A DNA stretch of 64,000 nucleotides, taken from positions 1 through 64,000 of the forward strand of contig BGKB01000037.1 in assembly GCA_003116975.1 (NCBI GenBank). Reading direction: 5' to 3'. Below are positions 10,523 through 20,211 of this stretch, piece after piece (position 1 is the stretch's first letter; each line of letters begins with the position of its first letter). The position numbers and the translations under genes are program-made. The DNA is from Aurantiochytrium sp. KH105 (taxonomy: Eukaryota; Sar; Bigyra; Thraustochytrida; Thraustochytriidae). The notes below the pieces were generated by a model that was given only the letters and a program-made list of their open reading frames with translations, searched no databases and was not told the origin of the DNA.

Positions 10523-11356
10523 ATGGCGGGACTCGCTGTGGCAGCGCGCGTGCTGAGCCGCGGCGCGCGCCCGGCCGTCGGCCGCGGCGGTAGTGCGGCA
10601 TGGCGCGTCTCGGCGCAGCGCATGAGCTCCGCTGCGACCGCGGCGCCAGCGGCTGGCGGCGAGGCGGCGGCCGCAGCCGCGGCAGAGGAGGGCTGGAGCC
10701 TGCGCTCTCGCGCGGCTGGCTTTGCGGCATTCGTGGCTGCTGGCAGCAGCGCCACCTTCACGTACATGCTGGCGACGGACGAGAACTTTTTGTTCGCGGC
10801 GCGCGACAGAGCCCCCAAGCTGGTGAACTTCTTCGCGCCTTGGGCAGGGCTCCCGGTGGAGGAGGAGTCGGGCGAGCTCGACGTCGAGGCCTTTTTCCCT
10901 CGTGAGATTTCAGAAATTGTGGGCGAAAAGGTCCAAGTTGCGTGTGTTTTGCGCTCGGGCCGTGTGATTGTGGTGGAGACCATTCCGGACGCGCCGCTTG
11001 CGGAGATTGACCAGCTTTTGCTCAAGAAGCTCAATGTGACCTCGCTGGTGGAGGACCCCGTGGTGAGCTTTAGCTTTCTTGACGCAGATGAAGCTGCCAC
11101 GTATGCAAGCAAGAGCGACGAGGAGCTCGCGAACGCCTTTCGTGCCAAGATCCCTCCCCTCCCTGCGCAAGGCACTGCCAGCAAGGCGGAGCTCCAGCAG
11201 CTGCTCAACGTGTACCGCAGGTATGAGCTTGAATACCGTACATCGGAGGAGCTTGCGCGACGGACTGGCGATGACACCACGCAGGCGCGACGGGCACTTG
11301 TTGAGATTGAGGCGCTCAAGAAGGAGGTCAAGGTTCGCATCAAGTCTGCGCAGTAA
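10523..11356 (+). CDS. Putative mitochondrial membrane-anchored protein of unknown function
   Basis: 277 residues from the first ATG at 10523; a longer frame from TTG 10511 is not used. The N-terminus is Ala/Arg/Ser-rich with few acids, like a mitochondrial presequence. One hydrophobic segment (AAGFAAFVAAGSSATFTYML) follows at about residues 60-80. The remainder is an acidic soluble domain with YRRYELEYRTSEELARRTG and a Lys-rich helical C-terminus. I do not recognise the family. The likely topology is one membrane pass with a large C-terminal domain; mitochondrial location is inference. Confidence 0.75.
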   Translation: MAGLAVAARVLSRGARPAVGRGGSAAWRVSAQRMSSAATAAPAAGGEAAAAAAAEEGWSLRSRAAGFAAFVAAGSSATFTYMLATDENFLFAARDRAPKLVNFFAPWAGLPVEEESGELDVEAFFPREISEIVGEKVQVACVLRSGRVIVVETIPDAPLAEIDQLLLKKLNVTSLVEDPVVSFSFLDADEAATYASKSDEELANAFRAKIPPLPAQGTASKAELQQLLNVYRRYELEYRTSEELARRTGDDTTQARRALVEIEALKKEVKVRIKSAQ

Positions 11357-11821
11357 GTGTGCATGTATGTATGCATGTAGCCAGCAGCAATACCACAACA
11401 GCACCAACAGAAACCACGACGACAACAACAACAACATCAACAACGACGCTACTACCAACACATTAACGATAAGGATAAAGCCATAAACTACTGACTGATT
11501 GATTAGCTGACACTGTGTGTGGTTCTAACCTCTGCAACTTACGATGAGAACGGTGCTAGAAAGACTTCCCCCCCCTTCAAAAGAAGAGGCCTTTCTCTCT
11601 CTTCACCTCCACTCTCCCCCCCCCCACCTCCACCCAAAAAGAAGAAACTTTTCATCTTCTTTTTGACATTTTCTTGCGCGGTGATGCAGGCAACGACCGC
11701 GAGTCTCTTTCCAAAAGAGTTGGGCCCACGGCGTTAAAAGTATATGCCTGCGAGGTAGCAGCACACTGGTACTGGAGCGTTTGAACAATAAGAGCTTTGC
11801 GAAGCTGAATCGATCGCGGAA
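11357..11821. other. Convergent spacer with C/T-rich tracts
   Basis: Lies between the 3' ends of the membrane protein gene (+) and the sirtuin gene (-). Contains CAACAACAAC-type words near 11400-11450 and pyrimidine tracts with C runs at about 11568-11640. No gene seen. Confidence 0.6.
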
Positions 11822-12796
11822 CTATCGTGCTGAAGCAGAGGTGCTGGACGAGAAAGAAACTCCCGGCCACGCGCTCGGTGGTCCAAGGAGGTCCTGCGTA
11901 AGCTCAGTGAGTGCTTGGCCACAGGTGACTTCATCGATCTTAAAATCAGCAATGGGATCGGCACGCGTCTCACCTACATTAAGAATGGCAAGCTCTTTGC
12001 CTTGATCCTTGGCCGCCTTGCAAAGACGGAAGCTGGACCACACCGTGACAGAGGATCCAACGACAAGAAGACGGTCAGCGTCCTTGACCGCGTCAAAGGA
12101 AGCCTGCTTGACATGTGCTGGCACGGTGCCACCGAAGAAGACAATCGTGGGCATGATAGTCCCGCCGCACTGAGAGCAGCTTGGAACAAAGAAATTGTCA
12201 TAGTCTGTGATGTCGAGATGAGCGTCACCATCGGCACGAATGTCTACGAAATCGTTGGGATCGAGGTGGAGGTCGAACCAACCCTTATTGACGGAGTAGA
12301 TCTTGTCCTGGTACTCGTGACGGGAGTATTCTGTGCCACAGGAGAGACAGTGCACGCCATGGCCATGACCGTGGAGTTCAAGGACGTTGGAGGATCCAGC
12401 CATGGTGTGCAGGCGATCAACATTTTGGGTGATGACCCGTGACACGAAGCCGGCGTGTTCGAGAGCGGCAATAGCCGTGTGGCAGGCGTTGGGTTTCGCC
12501 TCCCGAAAATGCTTTTGCGCAACGACAGCGCGCGCCCAGTATCGCTTACGTCGTGCTCCGGACTTGATAAAATCTTGGTGCGACATGGGCTTGTGTCCGC
12601 GGCTATATGAGCCTTCGGGGGACCTGTAATCTGGGATGCCGCTCTCCGTCGAGACGCCAGCGCCGCTGAGCACACAGATCCTGCCGGGGCGCGTCTTGTG
12701 GCCAGCAGATGCGCCGTGGCGAAAGAAGGAGACGAGCTCTTGGAGCGTTGCCGCGCGCAGCTTCGACCTCGCGGCTGGAGGCACGAAGGACGCCAT
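11822..12796 (-). CDS. SIRT4: NAD-dependent protein deacylase, class II (SIRT4-like) sirtuin
   Basis: 324 residues, close to the usual SIRT4 length. NAD-binding motif GAGVSTESGIPDYRS is at 45-59, TQNVD at 123-127 and the catalytic His in ELHGH at residue 142. Zinc cysteine pairs are C150/C153 and C207/C210. The segment with SHQDFIKSGARRKRYWARAV is typical of SIRT4-type sirtuins. By family it removes acyl groups from lysines in mitochondria using NAD. The ATG at 12796 places the sirtuin core close to the N-terminus; a clear presequence is not obvious, so location is unsettled. Class II assignment is firm, SIRT4 orthology probable. Confidence 0.88.
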   Translation of the reverse strand: MASFVPPAARSKLRAATLQELVSFFRHGASAGHKTRPGRICVLSGAGVSTESGIPDYRSPEGSYSRGHKPMSHQDFIKSGARRKRYWARAVVAQKHFREAKPNACHTAIAALEHAGFVSRVITQNVDRLHTMAGSSNVLELHGHGHGVHCLSCGTEYSRHEYQDKIYSVNKGWFDLHLDPNDFVDIRADGDAHLDITDYDNFFVPSCSQCGGTIMPTIVFFGGTVPAHVKQASFDAVKDADRLLVVGSSVTVWSSFRLCKAAKDQGKELAILNVGETRADPIADFKIDEVTCGQALTELTQDLLGPPSAWPGVSFSSSTSASAR

Positions 12797-13593
12797 GTCG
12801 TGTCAAAAGGAACTCGTCACCGAAGCCGAGGCAGATGCTGTTGTTGGCGACACCGGACTCGGCAGGTGGTGCGAGGCGAGGCGAGGCGAGGCGTGGCGAG
12901 GCGTGGCGAGGCGAGGCGAATAGAGAATGTGTGCAGCGATGCAGAACTTCTCCTTTGAGGTCTGGCAGCGAGTGCCTCACTGCCGCTTCGCTTGCCGCGA
13001 TGTTGTGATGGCGGCAGGATTTTGTCACCCCCTCTACATTGCTACTTACTACTTACTACTAGGCCTTCTACTAGTAAACCCTCATGACAGCCCCGCAAAC
13101 TGGTGACTTTCCATGGCCTGAGCCTAATAGGCCTAGATCAGAGAATAATCGCGACGATGTCAAATGATGGAACACGCCTAGACTATGTGCAGCGAGATTA
13201 AAGTGTAATTCTATGCCGATTGAACGTATATCTACACAAGCGAGGCAAGCAATTTAATGCAAAATTTTGGTCGCCTTTTTGCATCGCCAGATCTTTGCAC
13301 TGTTTCCTTGCTCGTTCGAACCGATTCGGATTCCCTGCTTGGAGCAGCTGACATTGCTTGCGAAGTCTACGATTTCATTCGCGGTTGATTTGCGTAAAGA
13401 CTTTCGAAGCAATTCTTTCGGTTCCTGAGAGAAAGCAACTGCAATAATGGCAATTGGGGGCTTCCTCTCCGTACAAGCAGCGAAGTTTCGACAAGAAGGG
13501 AGAAATAAAGAAAGAAGAGATAAATGCTTGCTTATATGTATGCAATAAATGAAATGTGTGAGGCGCGGCCGCCGAGAAAAGAGCACGCACGAG
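12797..13593. other. Spacer with GGCGA pentamers, upstream of the sirtuin gene
   Basis: Holds a (GGCGA)n array at 12871-12919, a TACTTACTACTTACTAC run near 13042-13060, and A/T-richer DNA to the 3' end of the monooxygenase gene. Reading frames on either strand are short and unrecognised. Confidence 0.55.
12871..12919. repeat. (GGCGA)n pentanucleotide array
   Basis: Nine to ten GCGAG units with two GCGTG variants, about 75 bases upstream of the sirtuin ATG. The same unit recurs upstream of the second CK1 gene. Confidence 0.9.
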
Positions 13594-15216
13594 TTACAGA
13601 CGCGAGCCGAGCTGGTAGTCACCCTTGTCGAGGGAGCTGAGGTGGTGCCAGAAGCGGATGCAGTTTCCGGCCCAGTTGTTGATGATGGTACCATCGGGGC
13701 GCTTGTACCAGCTGGTGCAGTTGGGATCCGCGAAGGTGGTCTGCTGGAGCTCGGACTGGAGGCGCTTCGTGTCCTCGTCGTACTTTTCCTCCTTGACCTC
13801 GATAGTGGCGGCACCGATATCGATCATGTAGCTGATGTGGCGCACAGCATAGTTGACCTGGGTCTCGACCATGAAGATGATGCTCGAGTGCGCCAGGTTG
13901 CTGCCGGGGCCATAGCAGAAGAAGAGGTTGGGGAAGTTGGGCACCGCCATGGACTTGAAGGCGCGCGGGTAGTCGTTGTCCTTGCTCCAGAAATCCTGGA
14001 GCGCAAGACCGTCGCCATTGCGAATGTCGATCTGGCTCATGAAGGCCGAAGAGTAAAAGCCAGTGGCGTAGATAATGACATCAGCCTCTTCCGTGGAGCC
14101 GTCCGAGTACTCGACTCCGGTCGGGGTGATGCGCTTGAGGCTCTTCTCAGCGCTGGTGATGAGATCGACATTGTCCCAGGAGAGCATGGGGAACCAGTTC
14201 TCGGCAAGGGCGACGCGCTTGCATCCGATGCCGTACTCGGGGATGATCTTCTCGGCCGGGTACCTGTTCTCGCTGTCCCTCATCATGCCGTTGGCGAAGG
14301 CATCGCGGCAGAAGGTGTAAAAGAGCGAGTTCGAGTTGCGGGTCTCGACGAGGTTGTAGAGGAGCTCGTTGAAGAGGAAGAAGAAGGAGCGGTAGGCCTT
14401 CATGGCGAAGGGGACGTACTCGAAGACGGCCTTTTGCGTGTCCGTGTACTCAAAGTCGTCCTTGGCGACGGCCCAGATGGGCGAGCGCTGGATGACGGTC
14501 ATATGCTTGGCCTCCTTGGCCACGACAGGGAAGGCCTGAATGGCACTGGCGCCGGTGCCGATGCCAATGACGCGCTTGCCCTTCATGTCGACGCTGTGGT
14601 CCCACTGCGTGGTGTGGAAGGAGACGCCCTTGAAGTCCTCGATGCCCGGGACGTTAGGGAGCTTGGGGATGCCGAGCTGGCCGGTGGCGGGCACGAAGAA
14701 GGTGAACTCGCTCTCCTTGGTGGAGCCATCGGCGTACTCGACCTTGATGTTCCAGCGCTTGGTGTCGTTGTTGAAGTGAGCGGACTTGATGGAGGCGCCA
14801 AAGTGGGTGTGCTTGGCGAGGCCGTACTTGGCGGCGACCTCCTCAAAGTAGGCGAGAATTTCCTCGCGCTTGGCCCACTTGCGCGACCAGTTGGAGCGCG
14901 GCTCGAAGGAGAACGAGTACAGGTGCGAGGGGACGTCGCATCCGCAGTCCGGGTAGTCGTTGTGGCGCCAGGTGCCGCCGAAGCCGTTGGACTTTTCGAA
15001 GATCTCGAAGGGGATGCCGGCCTCCATGAGCTTGATGGCTGCGCACATGCCGCTCATGCCTCCGCCCAGGATGGCCACCTTGACGCCCTGCACCTTGCAC
15101 CTTTCGGCACGCGTCGTCTTGTCCGAGTGCTTGACGTACTTGTTGTACAGCATCGCGCCCGCGCCCACCGCCGCCGCGGTCGCCAGCTTGCCCGGTCCCT
15201 TGCCTCCGCCCGACAT
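13594..15216 (-). CDS. Flavin-containing monooxygenase, Baeyer-Villiger type
   Basis: 540 residues from ATG 15216; an open extension to 15420 starts at TTG and is Arg/Ser-rich repeat translation. A hydrophobic segment at 11-28 could be a membrane anchor or targeting signal. The FAD dinucleotide-binding motif GGGMSG is at 51-56. FKGVSFHTTQW at 195-205 fits the Baeyer-Villiger fingerprint FxGxxxHxxxW exactly and is followed by Asp. The NADPH motif GIGTGAS is at 218-224, and ATGFYSSAF lies near the C-terminal third. By family it oxidises ketones to esters or lactones, or oxygenates heteroatoms, with NADPH and O2. The substrate cannot be told from sequence. Confidence 0.9.
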   Translation of the reverse strand: MSGGGKGPGKLATAAAVGAGAMLYNKYVKHSDKTTRAERCKVQGVKVAILGGGMSGMCAAIKLMEAGIPFEIFEKSNGFGGTWRHNDYPDCGCDVPSHLYSFSFEPRSNWSRKWAKREEILAYFEEVAAKYGLAKHTHFGASIKSAHFNNDTKRWNIKVEYADGSTKESEFTFFVPATGQLGIPKLPNVPGIEDFKGVSFHTTQWDHSVDMKGKRVIGIGTGASAIQAFPVVAKEAKHMTVIQRSPIWAVAKDDFEYTDTQKAVFEYVPFAMKAYRSFFFLFNELLYNLVETRNSNSLFYTFCRDAFANGMMRDSENRYPAEKIIPEYGIGCKRVALAENWFPMLSWDNVDLITSAEKSLKRITPTGVEYSDGSTEEADVIIYATGFYSSAFMSQIDIRNGDGLALQDFWSKDNDYPRAFKSMAVPNFPNLFFCYGPGSNLAHSSIIFMVETQVNYAVRHISYMIDIGAATIEVKEEKYDEDTKRLQSELQQTTFADPNCTSWYKRPDGTIINNWAGNCIRFWHHLSSLDKGDYQLGSRL

Positions 15217-15853
15217 CGTCCTTGCTCGCTGCTTCCTTCGTTCCTGCGCGCTGCCCTTCCTTCCTTCCTTCCTTCCTCTTCGGCTGCTGCTCCTGCTCCG
15301 GCTTCGGCTTCGGCTTCGAGTTCGCCTTCGAGTTCGAGTTCTGCTGCTCGCCGCCGCCGCGCTCGCTCCCGTCCTGCCTCTTCCCCTCCCTGCTGCTGTT
15401 TCCTGCTCCGCGCTCTGCAATATTCAGAATGCGGCGCGGCGAGGGCGCCGTCCGTGCGCGCGGGCGGTCTAAGATACCGCCGCAAGATACGCACGCGCGC
15501 CCGGGACGCCCGCGCCGCGTCCCCGGGGCAAGACTCGGAGAGGCTGCCTGCGCGCAGTCTGCAGCTGCTGCTGGCCGGCGTCGCGCTGCGATCCCCCGCG
15601 CAGCCTGAGCAAGCTGGCCGAGGCCAGCCGGCCAGCCTCCTGCGCGCGGGCGGGCAAAGTCGGCGCCCTCGCTTGCGTTTAGCTGTAGATTGGGTGAGTG
15701 AGTTCTTGGTTGGCCGGTTCGTTCGGTCGGTAGTTATAGTTAGGTGTCGCCGGCGGCGTCTGACCGGGCTCGCTTTCTCAGGCGGTGGCGGCCGCCGGGC
15801 CAGCCTGGTGCTCGCGCCGGAAGCTACTGCCAGGACAGACATTCTGGCAGGCC

Positions 15854-15873
15854 TACAGACAGACAGACAGACA
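15854..15873. repeat. (ACAG)n / GACA short array
   Basis: About five copies of ACAG followed by ACGC/ACGCATAC words. Simple repeat. Confidence 0.85.
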
Positions 15874-16294
15874 GTCAGAGACACGCACGCACGCATACAC
15901 GCACGCACGCGCGGTGGGCTCTTCGCTCTTGCTTGCCTCATTCACGCGGCTTCAGCAGCAGTGCAGCTCGCCCGGCGGATCCATGTCGCCGCCGCCGCGT
16001 CGGACTCGCCGCGCCTCTTCGATCTAGTTTTCGCCCGCTCAGTCCGCCAAACATTATCTTGCTTGCTTGCTTGCTTGCAATGCTTTGCATTTGCTGGCTG
16101 ACCCACGATTCCTACGTCGCGAATCGCGCTTACCACTACGACGCGGCGAGCCTCGGGAAGCGCCTCTTTGCCAGTGTATAGGCTGGTCTCCCCGCCTCTC
16201 CGTCCGTGACCCCTGTATGTATGTATGCATACATTCATTCATACTATACAGACATACACACGCACATGCGCTGCGAGCAAGTATGATGGCATAC

Positions 16295-16322
16295 ATGCAT
16301 GCATGCATGCATGCATGCATGC
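16295..16322. repeat. (GCAT)n array
   Basis: Seven perfect GCAT units, self-complementary, preceded by degenerate GTAT/CATT words from about 16,217. Confidence 0.9.
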
Positions 16323-16922
16323 ACAACCCGCTCGACACCGCCGCCGCGCTCGACGCGGGCGTCGCCACTGACGGTGTCCGCGAACTCTTTCGGGCGCAAA
16401 TATCATCGCGCAGCAGATACCATCATCATCGTCAGGCTTCTCGTCGCTCTTCAACGCACAGAGCGCCTTCCCTGCTTGCTTGCCTGCCTGCCTGCCCGCC
16501 TAACACATCTACAGCGCCGCCTCAGGCGGGCACTCAGTCGGTCGGTTCATCCTCGATCCGGGCTCCAACGCCTCTGCGGCTGGCTGCCAGGCTGCCCGGC
16601 TTCCTGCCTCCGCTCGGTCACTGGCACGTCGCGATCACGATGCCAGCCAGCGAAGACCAGTTCATCGTGCCCCGCCCCCTCGCCCGTCGCGTACGATGCG
16701 CCGCGGGTCTCCTCCGTCGCGCCTCCCGGTTCACAACTCGAATTCCCTTCCTCGTTTCCTTCCTCCTGCCTCCTGGAAATCCGCCCGCGCCGTGCGTCTG
16801 GCTGGCCGCCACGCGTGACCTCCCTCTCTACCGGAAAAGATACAGGCGCAAAAGATACTACAGGCGCTAAAGCTTCCCGGCGCCGCCGCCCACCCCGCCA
16901 GACACTCGAATCCCCAGCCGAA

Positions 16923-16982
16923 GCCACGCGATGCGATGCGAAGCCGCGCGGAGCCACGCGAAGCGATGCGAAGCCGCGCGGA
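16923..16982. repeat. 30-base tandem duplication
   Basis: Two adjacent 30-base units, GCCACGCGATGCGATGCGAA and GCCACGCGAAGCGATGCGAA each followed by GCCGCGCGGA. They differ at one base. Confidence 0.85.
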
Positions 16983-17188
16983 CCCAGCCGCGCGGGGCGA
17001 GCGGAGCGGGAATTCCGGGCGCGAGTCCGGCGGCGTCGCGCGGCCGCCGCCGGTCCGCATCTCGGCGCGGGGCGTCGACGGACCCGCCGGGTCACGACCG
17101 TCAGTCCTGCCGCAAAGACGCCCGGTCCAGCGCTGCCGCACCACCTGGCTGCCGACGCGGCGTGCTCGCTCTTCGAGCTGCTCTTCGA

Positions 17189-17216
17189 GCTGCTCTTCGA
17201 GTGCTTGAAGAGCAGC
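17189..17216. repeat. Inverted repeat, 10-base arms
   Basis: GCTGCTCTTC (17189-17198) and GAAGAGCAGC (17207-17216) with an 8-base loop. It follows repeats of CTGCTCTTCGAG from about 17,165. Function unknown; may be a chance product of the repeat. Confidence 0.6.
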
Positions 17217-19049
17217 AGCAGCTGCAGCGTGCGGCCGTGCTGGTGCTCGGCGGCGGCCGAGGAGGGAAGAAGGTAAGGGAGGGAGGAAAGAAAGAACGAA
17301 AGAAGGGAAGAAAGACTGCGGCGAGCGAGCGTGCGAGCGCAGACCTGCACTTTGGAGGGTGTGCGCGCGAGGTTCCAAGAGCGCGCCTGTGGACCCGCCT
17401 GCCTGGCCACGGGCGGCGTGGACCTTCAAATGCAGGTCCAAGACAGCCAAGACGAGACGAGAGGAGACGAGACAAGACAAGACAAGACGACCAAGCGCCA
17501 GTGGACGATGATTGGCTCCTCGCGGACCGCACCGGTGCAAAAAGGATCGCGGTGGATCTTCGAAAAGATATACGCTGCTCGGTTCTCCCCTGCTCGGGTC
17601 CACGCGACGCAACTCTGCAGCTCGAACGTCATGCTCTCGTGCCTGCCTGGCAGGCGTGCCTCGCGACGACGAAAGGACGGAGCATATTTTAATTAAGACT
17701 CCGAGAACGACCAAAGAGTTCCGACGACGCGCAGCGCAGATAGAGATAGATCTTCGCGCAGGAAGTCTGGGCCGGCGAGGTCTGGACTGGAAATCGATAA
17801 ATGCCTGCCGCATGCCACACCCCGCGATCGTCCATTGATCAATCGATCCGTCGTGCGTGCAGCAGCGTTACCTATTCTTTGACATGAACCAGCCTCCGGC
17901 CGGCTGCGGCGCGCCGCTCGAGGCCGCTGACGACGCCGCGTCGATCGACGCTCCAATCAGCCAGGCGGGCACGCGGCCCCGCGGCAGCAGCGCGTGGATC
18001 TCCCGCGAAAAGAGTCGTCCGCCCCGCGCCGCTGCCGCTCGCGCGATGCGCCGACTGGGCCCGGCGGGGCGGGTTGAGGATGCGGATCTGACGGCGACGT
18101 TAGGCGAACTTCGAAGAGCGCGGTCCGTCGAGGTGGCCACACCTCTGTCACTGGCCACTGCCACGTGCGTGGATAGACAAAGCTGAGCCGAACGCACGTA
18201 CGCGCCCAGCTTGGACACGCACGTAGGCGGGCGGGAATTCGAGCGAAGAGCGATTTCGAGACCTTCAAAATTGTCGCGGTCGAGAAGATCGATGTTGAGG
18301 GGAGAAGTTGGGCTTGCGAGCAGTGTAGGCCGGTGGGGCTTGGGCGATAAAGCTCGAAGCGCTAAATGGTGAACGGATGTAGTCCGCGAGGGAGAGAAAA
18401 GAGGTTCGTTCCCCGCAGGGCAGACTTGGTCCCGCCTTACTTGTGAACCGAGTCAGTCAGCAGTGGACCTTTTAGAAGAGGAATTCTAGAAGAGGAAAGA
18501 TATTGCTGACTTGCAATTCTGTTGTTGGGTGTTGTATTTATTATAAAGATCCTAGACAAGGCTAGAGCCGTGATTTCTGAGTGGTGAACTTTGCTCGCGG
18601 CAATGGACCCATCGTAGTACAATCGTAAACACCGCACCATCCATCAGTACTCTCTACTTGTTTTTGGAAATTCAATTTATCATTATCTGTTGCTGTTCAT
18701 TTTCTTTCACTGAGCCATTTGCACATCATCATTATCGAAACAAGCAAGCCTCAACTGCACGCAATCAAGTCAAAGAATTAGGCCTAGGTTTGTGGCGAGT
18801 AACAGGCGCTCTCAAAAAAAAAAAAAAACCACCCGGTTAGGTTCAAAATGGTATCCGGTTAGGTTTGTTGTATCGGAGAGGGACGCGGGGCAAAAGTCCG
18901 GCAAAAGCTCGTCGTCAAATTCGCAGTCCTCGCGCAGAGCGAGACGAAGGGCAGGAGAGCTTTGCGCTTGCGAGGAGAAAGACTCGGAAGGAGACGCGGA
19001 CGACGGTCACTTCGCCGCGACGTCTGCTTCTTTCTTACAGACAAAGACC

Positions 19050-19322
19050 ATGACCAAGGCCGCAGAGAGCGTCGCGGACGCGCAAAAGAAGTCGGAGGAT
19101 AGCGTGCGGCTCTTGAGCGCAGGCACCAACGCGGAGAAGAACGAGGGTATTCCTTCGTGCGAAGAAGAACACAAGAACTCGCTCAAATGCATCGAGAAGA
19201 ACTACAGCAACAAGCAGGTTTGTAGGCCTCTCTTTGACGCGTACAAGAACTGCAAAAAGGCGCGCACAGAGGCGCGCCTTCTCCGAAACAATGGTGGCAA
19301 GAAAGCTACGCTCTGGGATTAG
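19050..19322 (+). CDS. Twin CX9C protein, COX23/CHCHD7-like
   Basis: 90 residues with a CHCH fold signature: C37-x9-C47 and C58-x9-C68, in SCEEEHKNSLKC and CRPLFDAYKNCKK. Aromatic and basic residues around the second pair resemble COX23. Family members are imported into the mitochondrial intermembrane space by the Mia40 disulfide relay and help assemble cytochrome c oxidase. ATG 19050 is the only convincing start. It lies nine bases after TTTCTTACAG, which looks like a 3' splice site, so an intron in the leader is possible. The frame upstream is open but low complexity. Confidence 0.85.
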   Translation: MTKAAESVADAQKKSEDSVRLLSAGTNAEKNEGIPSCEEEHKNSLKCIEKNYSNKQVCRPLFDAYKNCKKARTEARLLRNNGGKKATLWD

Positions 19323-19788
19323 CTTATGCGTGAGCTTTGTGCACGAGACAGACTCTCGAAGCCGCCTTTGAGAAGATAGACGCTCGCGTTGCGCTGATAT
19401 TACTACCAACGTGGACCTCTTGATGGCGCTCTTTTCCCTTCCTTGTATTGCGGTCCGAGAATGGCCGTCGTCCAGATACACATCTTTCCTTTCGTTCTTC
19501 ACCATGAACTGACATATGTCGTCGCTTGCTCGCACCGCTGTAACGCCGTATTTGTGGATTTCTCGGAATGGGGGAAAGGGATAGCGGTGCAATCCATGAA
19601 CAGCACTTTGATTACGGCGTGGAGGCAAGACGACATTCGGCGCAAACATGTGCACGCATGCAGTTCAAGCGTAGTGTTTGCCTGCACTCAGTGGATGCAA
19701 GGTTCCCGTCAAGACGCTGCGTACGACAGAACATGATTCTCTATCATAACCCACAACAAAAGCCAGTACAAAAAAAGCACAAAATGAA

Positions 19789-20211
19789 TGCATTCTTGAC
19801 ACGATTTCGAAAACGCTACTGAGCTCGACGACGCCCTGTTGGAAGCGAACTTTGACATTGAACTCCTTGCGTGTCTCGATGAGCACCGTGTCGACTTCCG
19901 TCGAAGCTGAATTTTCAATACGTAAATTACGAAACGAAGGCATTCTTGACACGATTCTTAAAACGCTACTGAGCTCGACGGCGCCTTGTTCGAAGCGAAA
20001 TTTTGGCGTTGAATTCTCAACCAACACTGTATGGATCTCCGTGGAAGCAGATTTGCCACTGCAAAAAGCACAAAACAAAATTTTAATTCATGGCATTCTT
20101 GAAACGATTAATGCTAATGAGCTTGCCGACGCCTTGCTGGAAGCGACGTTTGGCGTTGAACTCCTTGAGCGTCTCGATGAGCACCGTGTTGACCTCCGTC
20201 GAAGCAGATTC
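19789..20211 (-). repeat. Three tandem copies of the kinase C-terminal (calmodulin-binding-like) segment
   Basis: Units at about 20091-20211, 19939-20054 and 19789-19911, with a period near 150 bases. The first is the end of the PH-CaMK gene (SASTEVNTVLIETLKEFNA). The second translates as SASTEIHTVLVENSTPKFR and the third as SASTEVDTVLIETRKEFNV. The second and third sit in one open frame beyond the kinase stop. The second is preceded, in kinase orientation, by GTTTTGTGCTTTTTGCAG, which resembles a splice acceptor. The spacers next to units 1 and 3 also share AAAAAGCACAAAA on the + strand. Tandem duplication is seen directly; use as alternative ends is inference. Confidence 0.85.

Larger units (their letters stand above)
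15217..19049. other. 3.8-kb stretch with no supported gene
   Basis: Very G/C-rich to about 18,200, then A/T-richer from 18,430. It contains TTCC and CTTCGG words (15,255-15,345), GACA repeats (15,854-15,873), ACGC runs, GCAT repeats (16,295-16,322), a 30-base tandem repeat (16,923-16,982) and a hairpin (17,189-17,216). CCAAT-type words occur near 17,513 (inverted) and 17,952. Many overlapping frames exist on both strands, but all are low complexity (Arg/Ala/Ser) and none resembles a known protein. The 3' end probably holds the leader of the COX23-like gene. Confidence 0.55.

Noticed and set aside
13549-16101. 850-codon + frame across the monooxygenase gene
   Set aside because: Antisense shadow of the BVMO for the same reason, then low-complexity spacer.
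17857-18186. 109-codon + frame and the overlapping 116-codon minus frame
   Set aside because: Both overlap in G/C-rich DNA, neither shows a family motif, and a CCAAT word suggests promoter DNA instead.
18832-18872. Two CCGGTTAGGTT words resembling telomeric TTAGG
   Set aside because: Only two copies 22 bases apart, inside a leader region; not a telomeric array.
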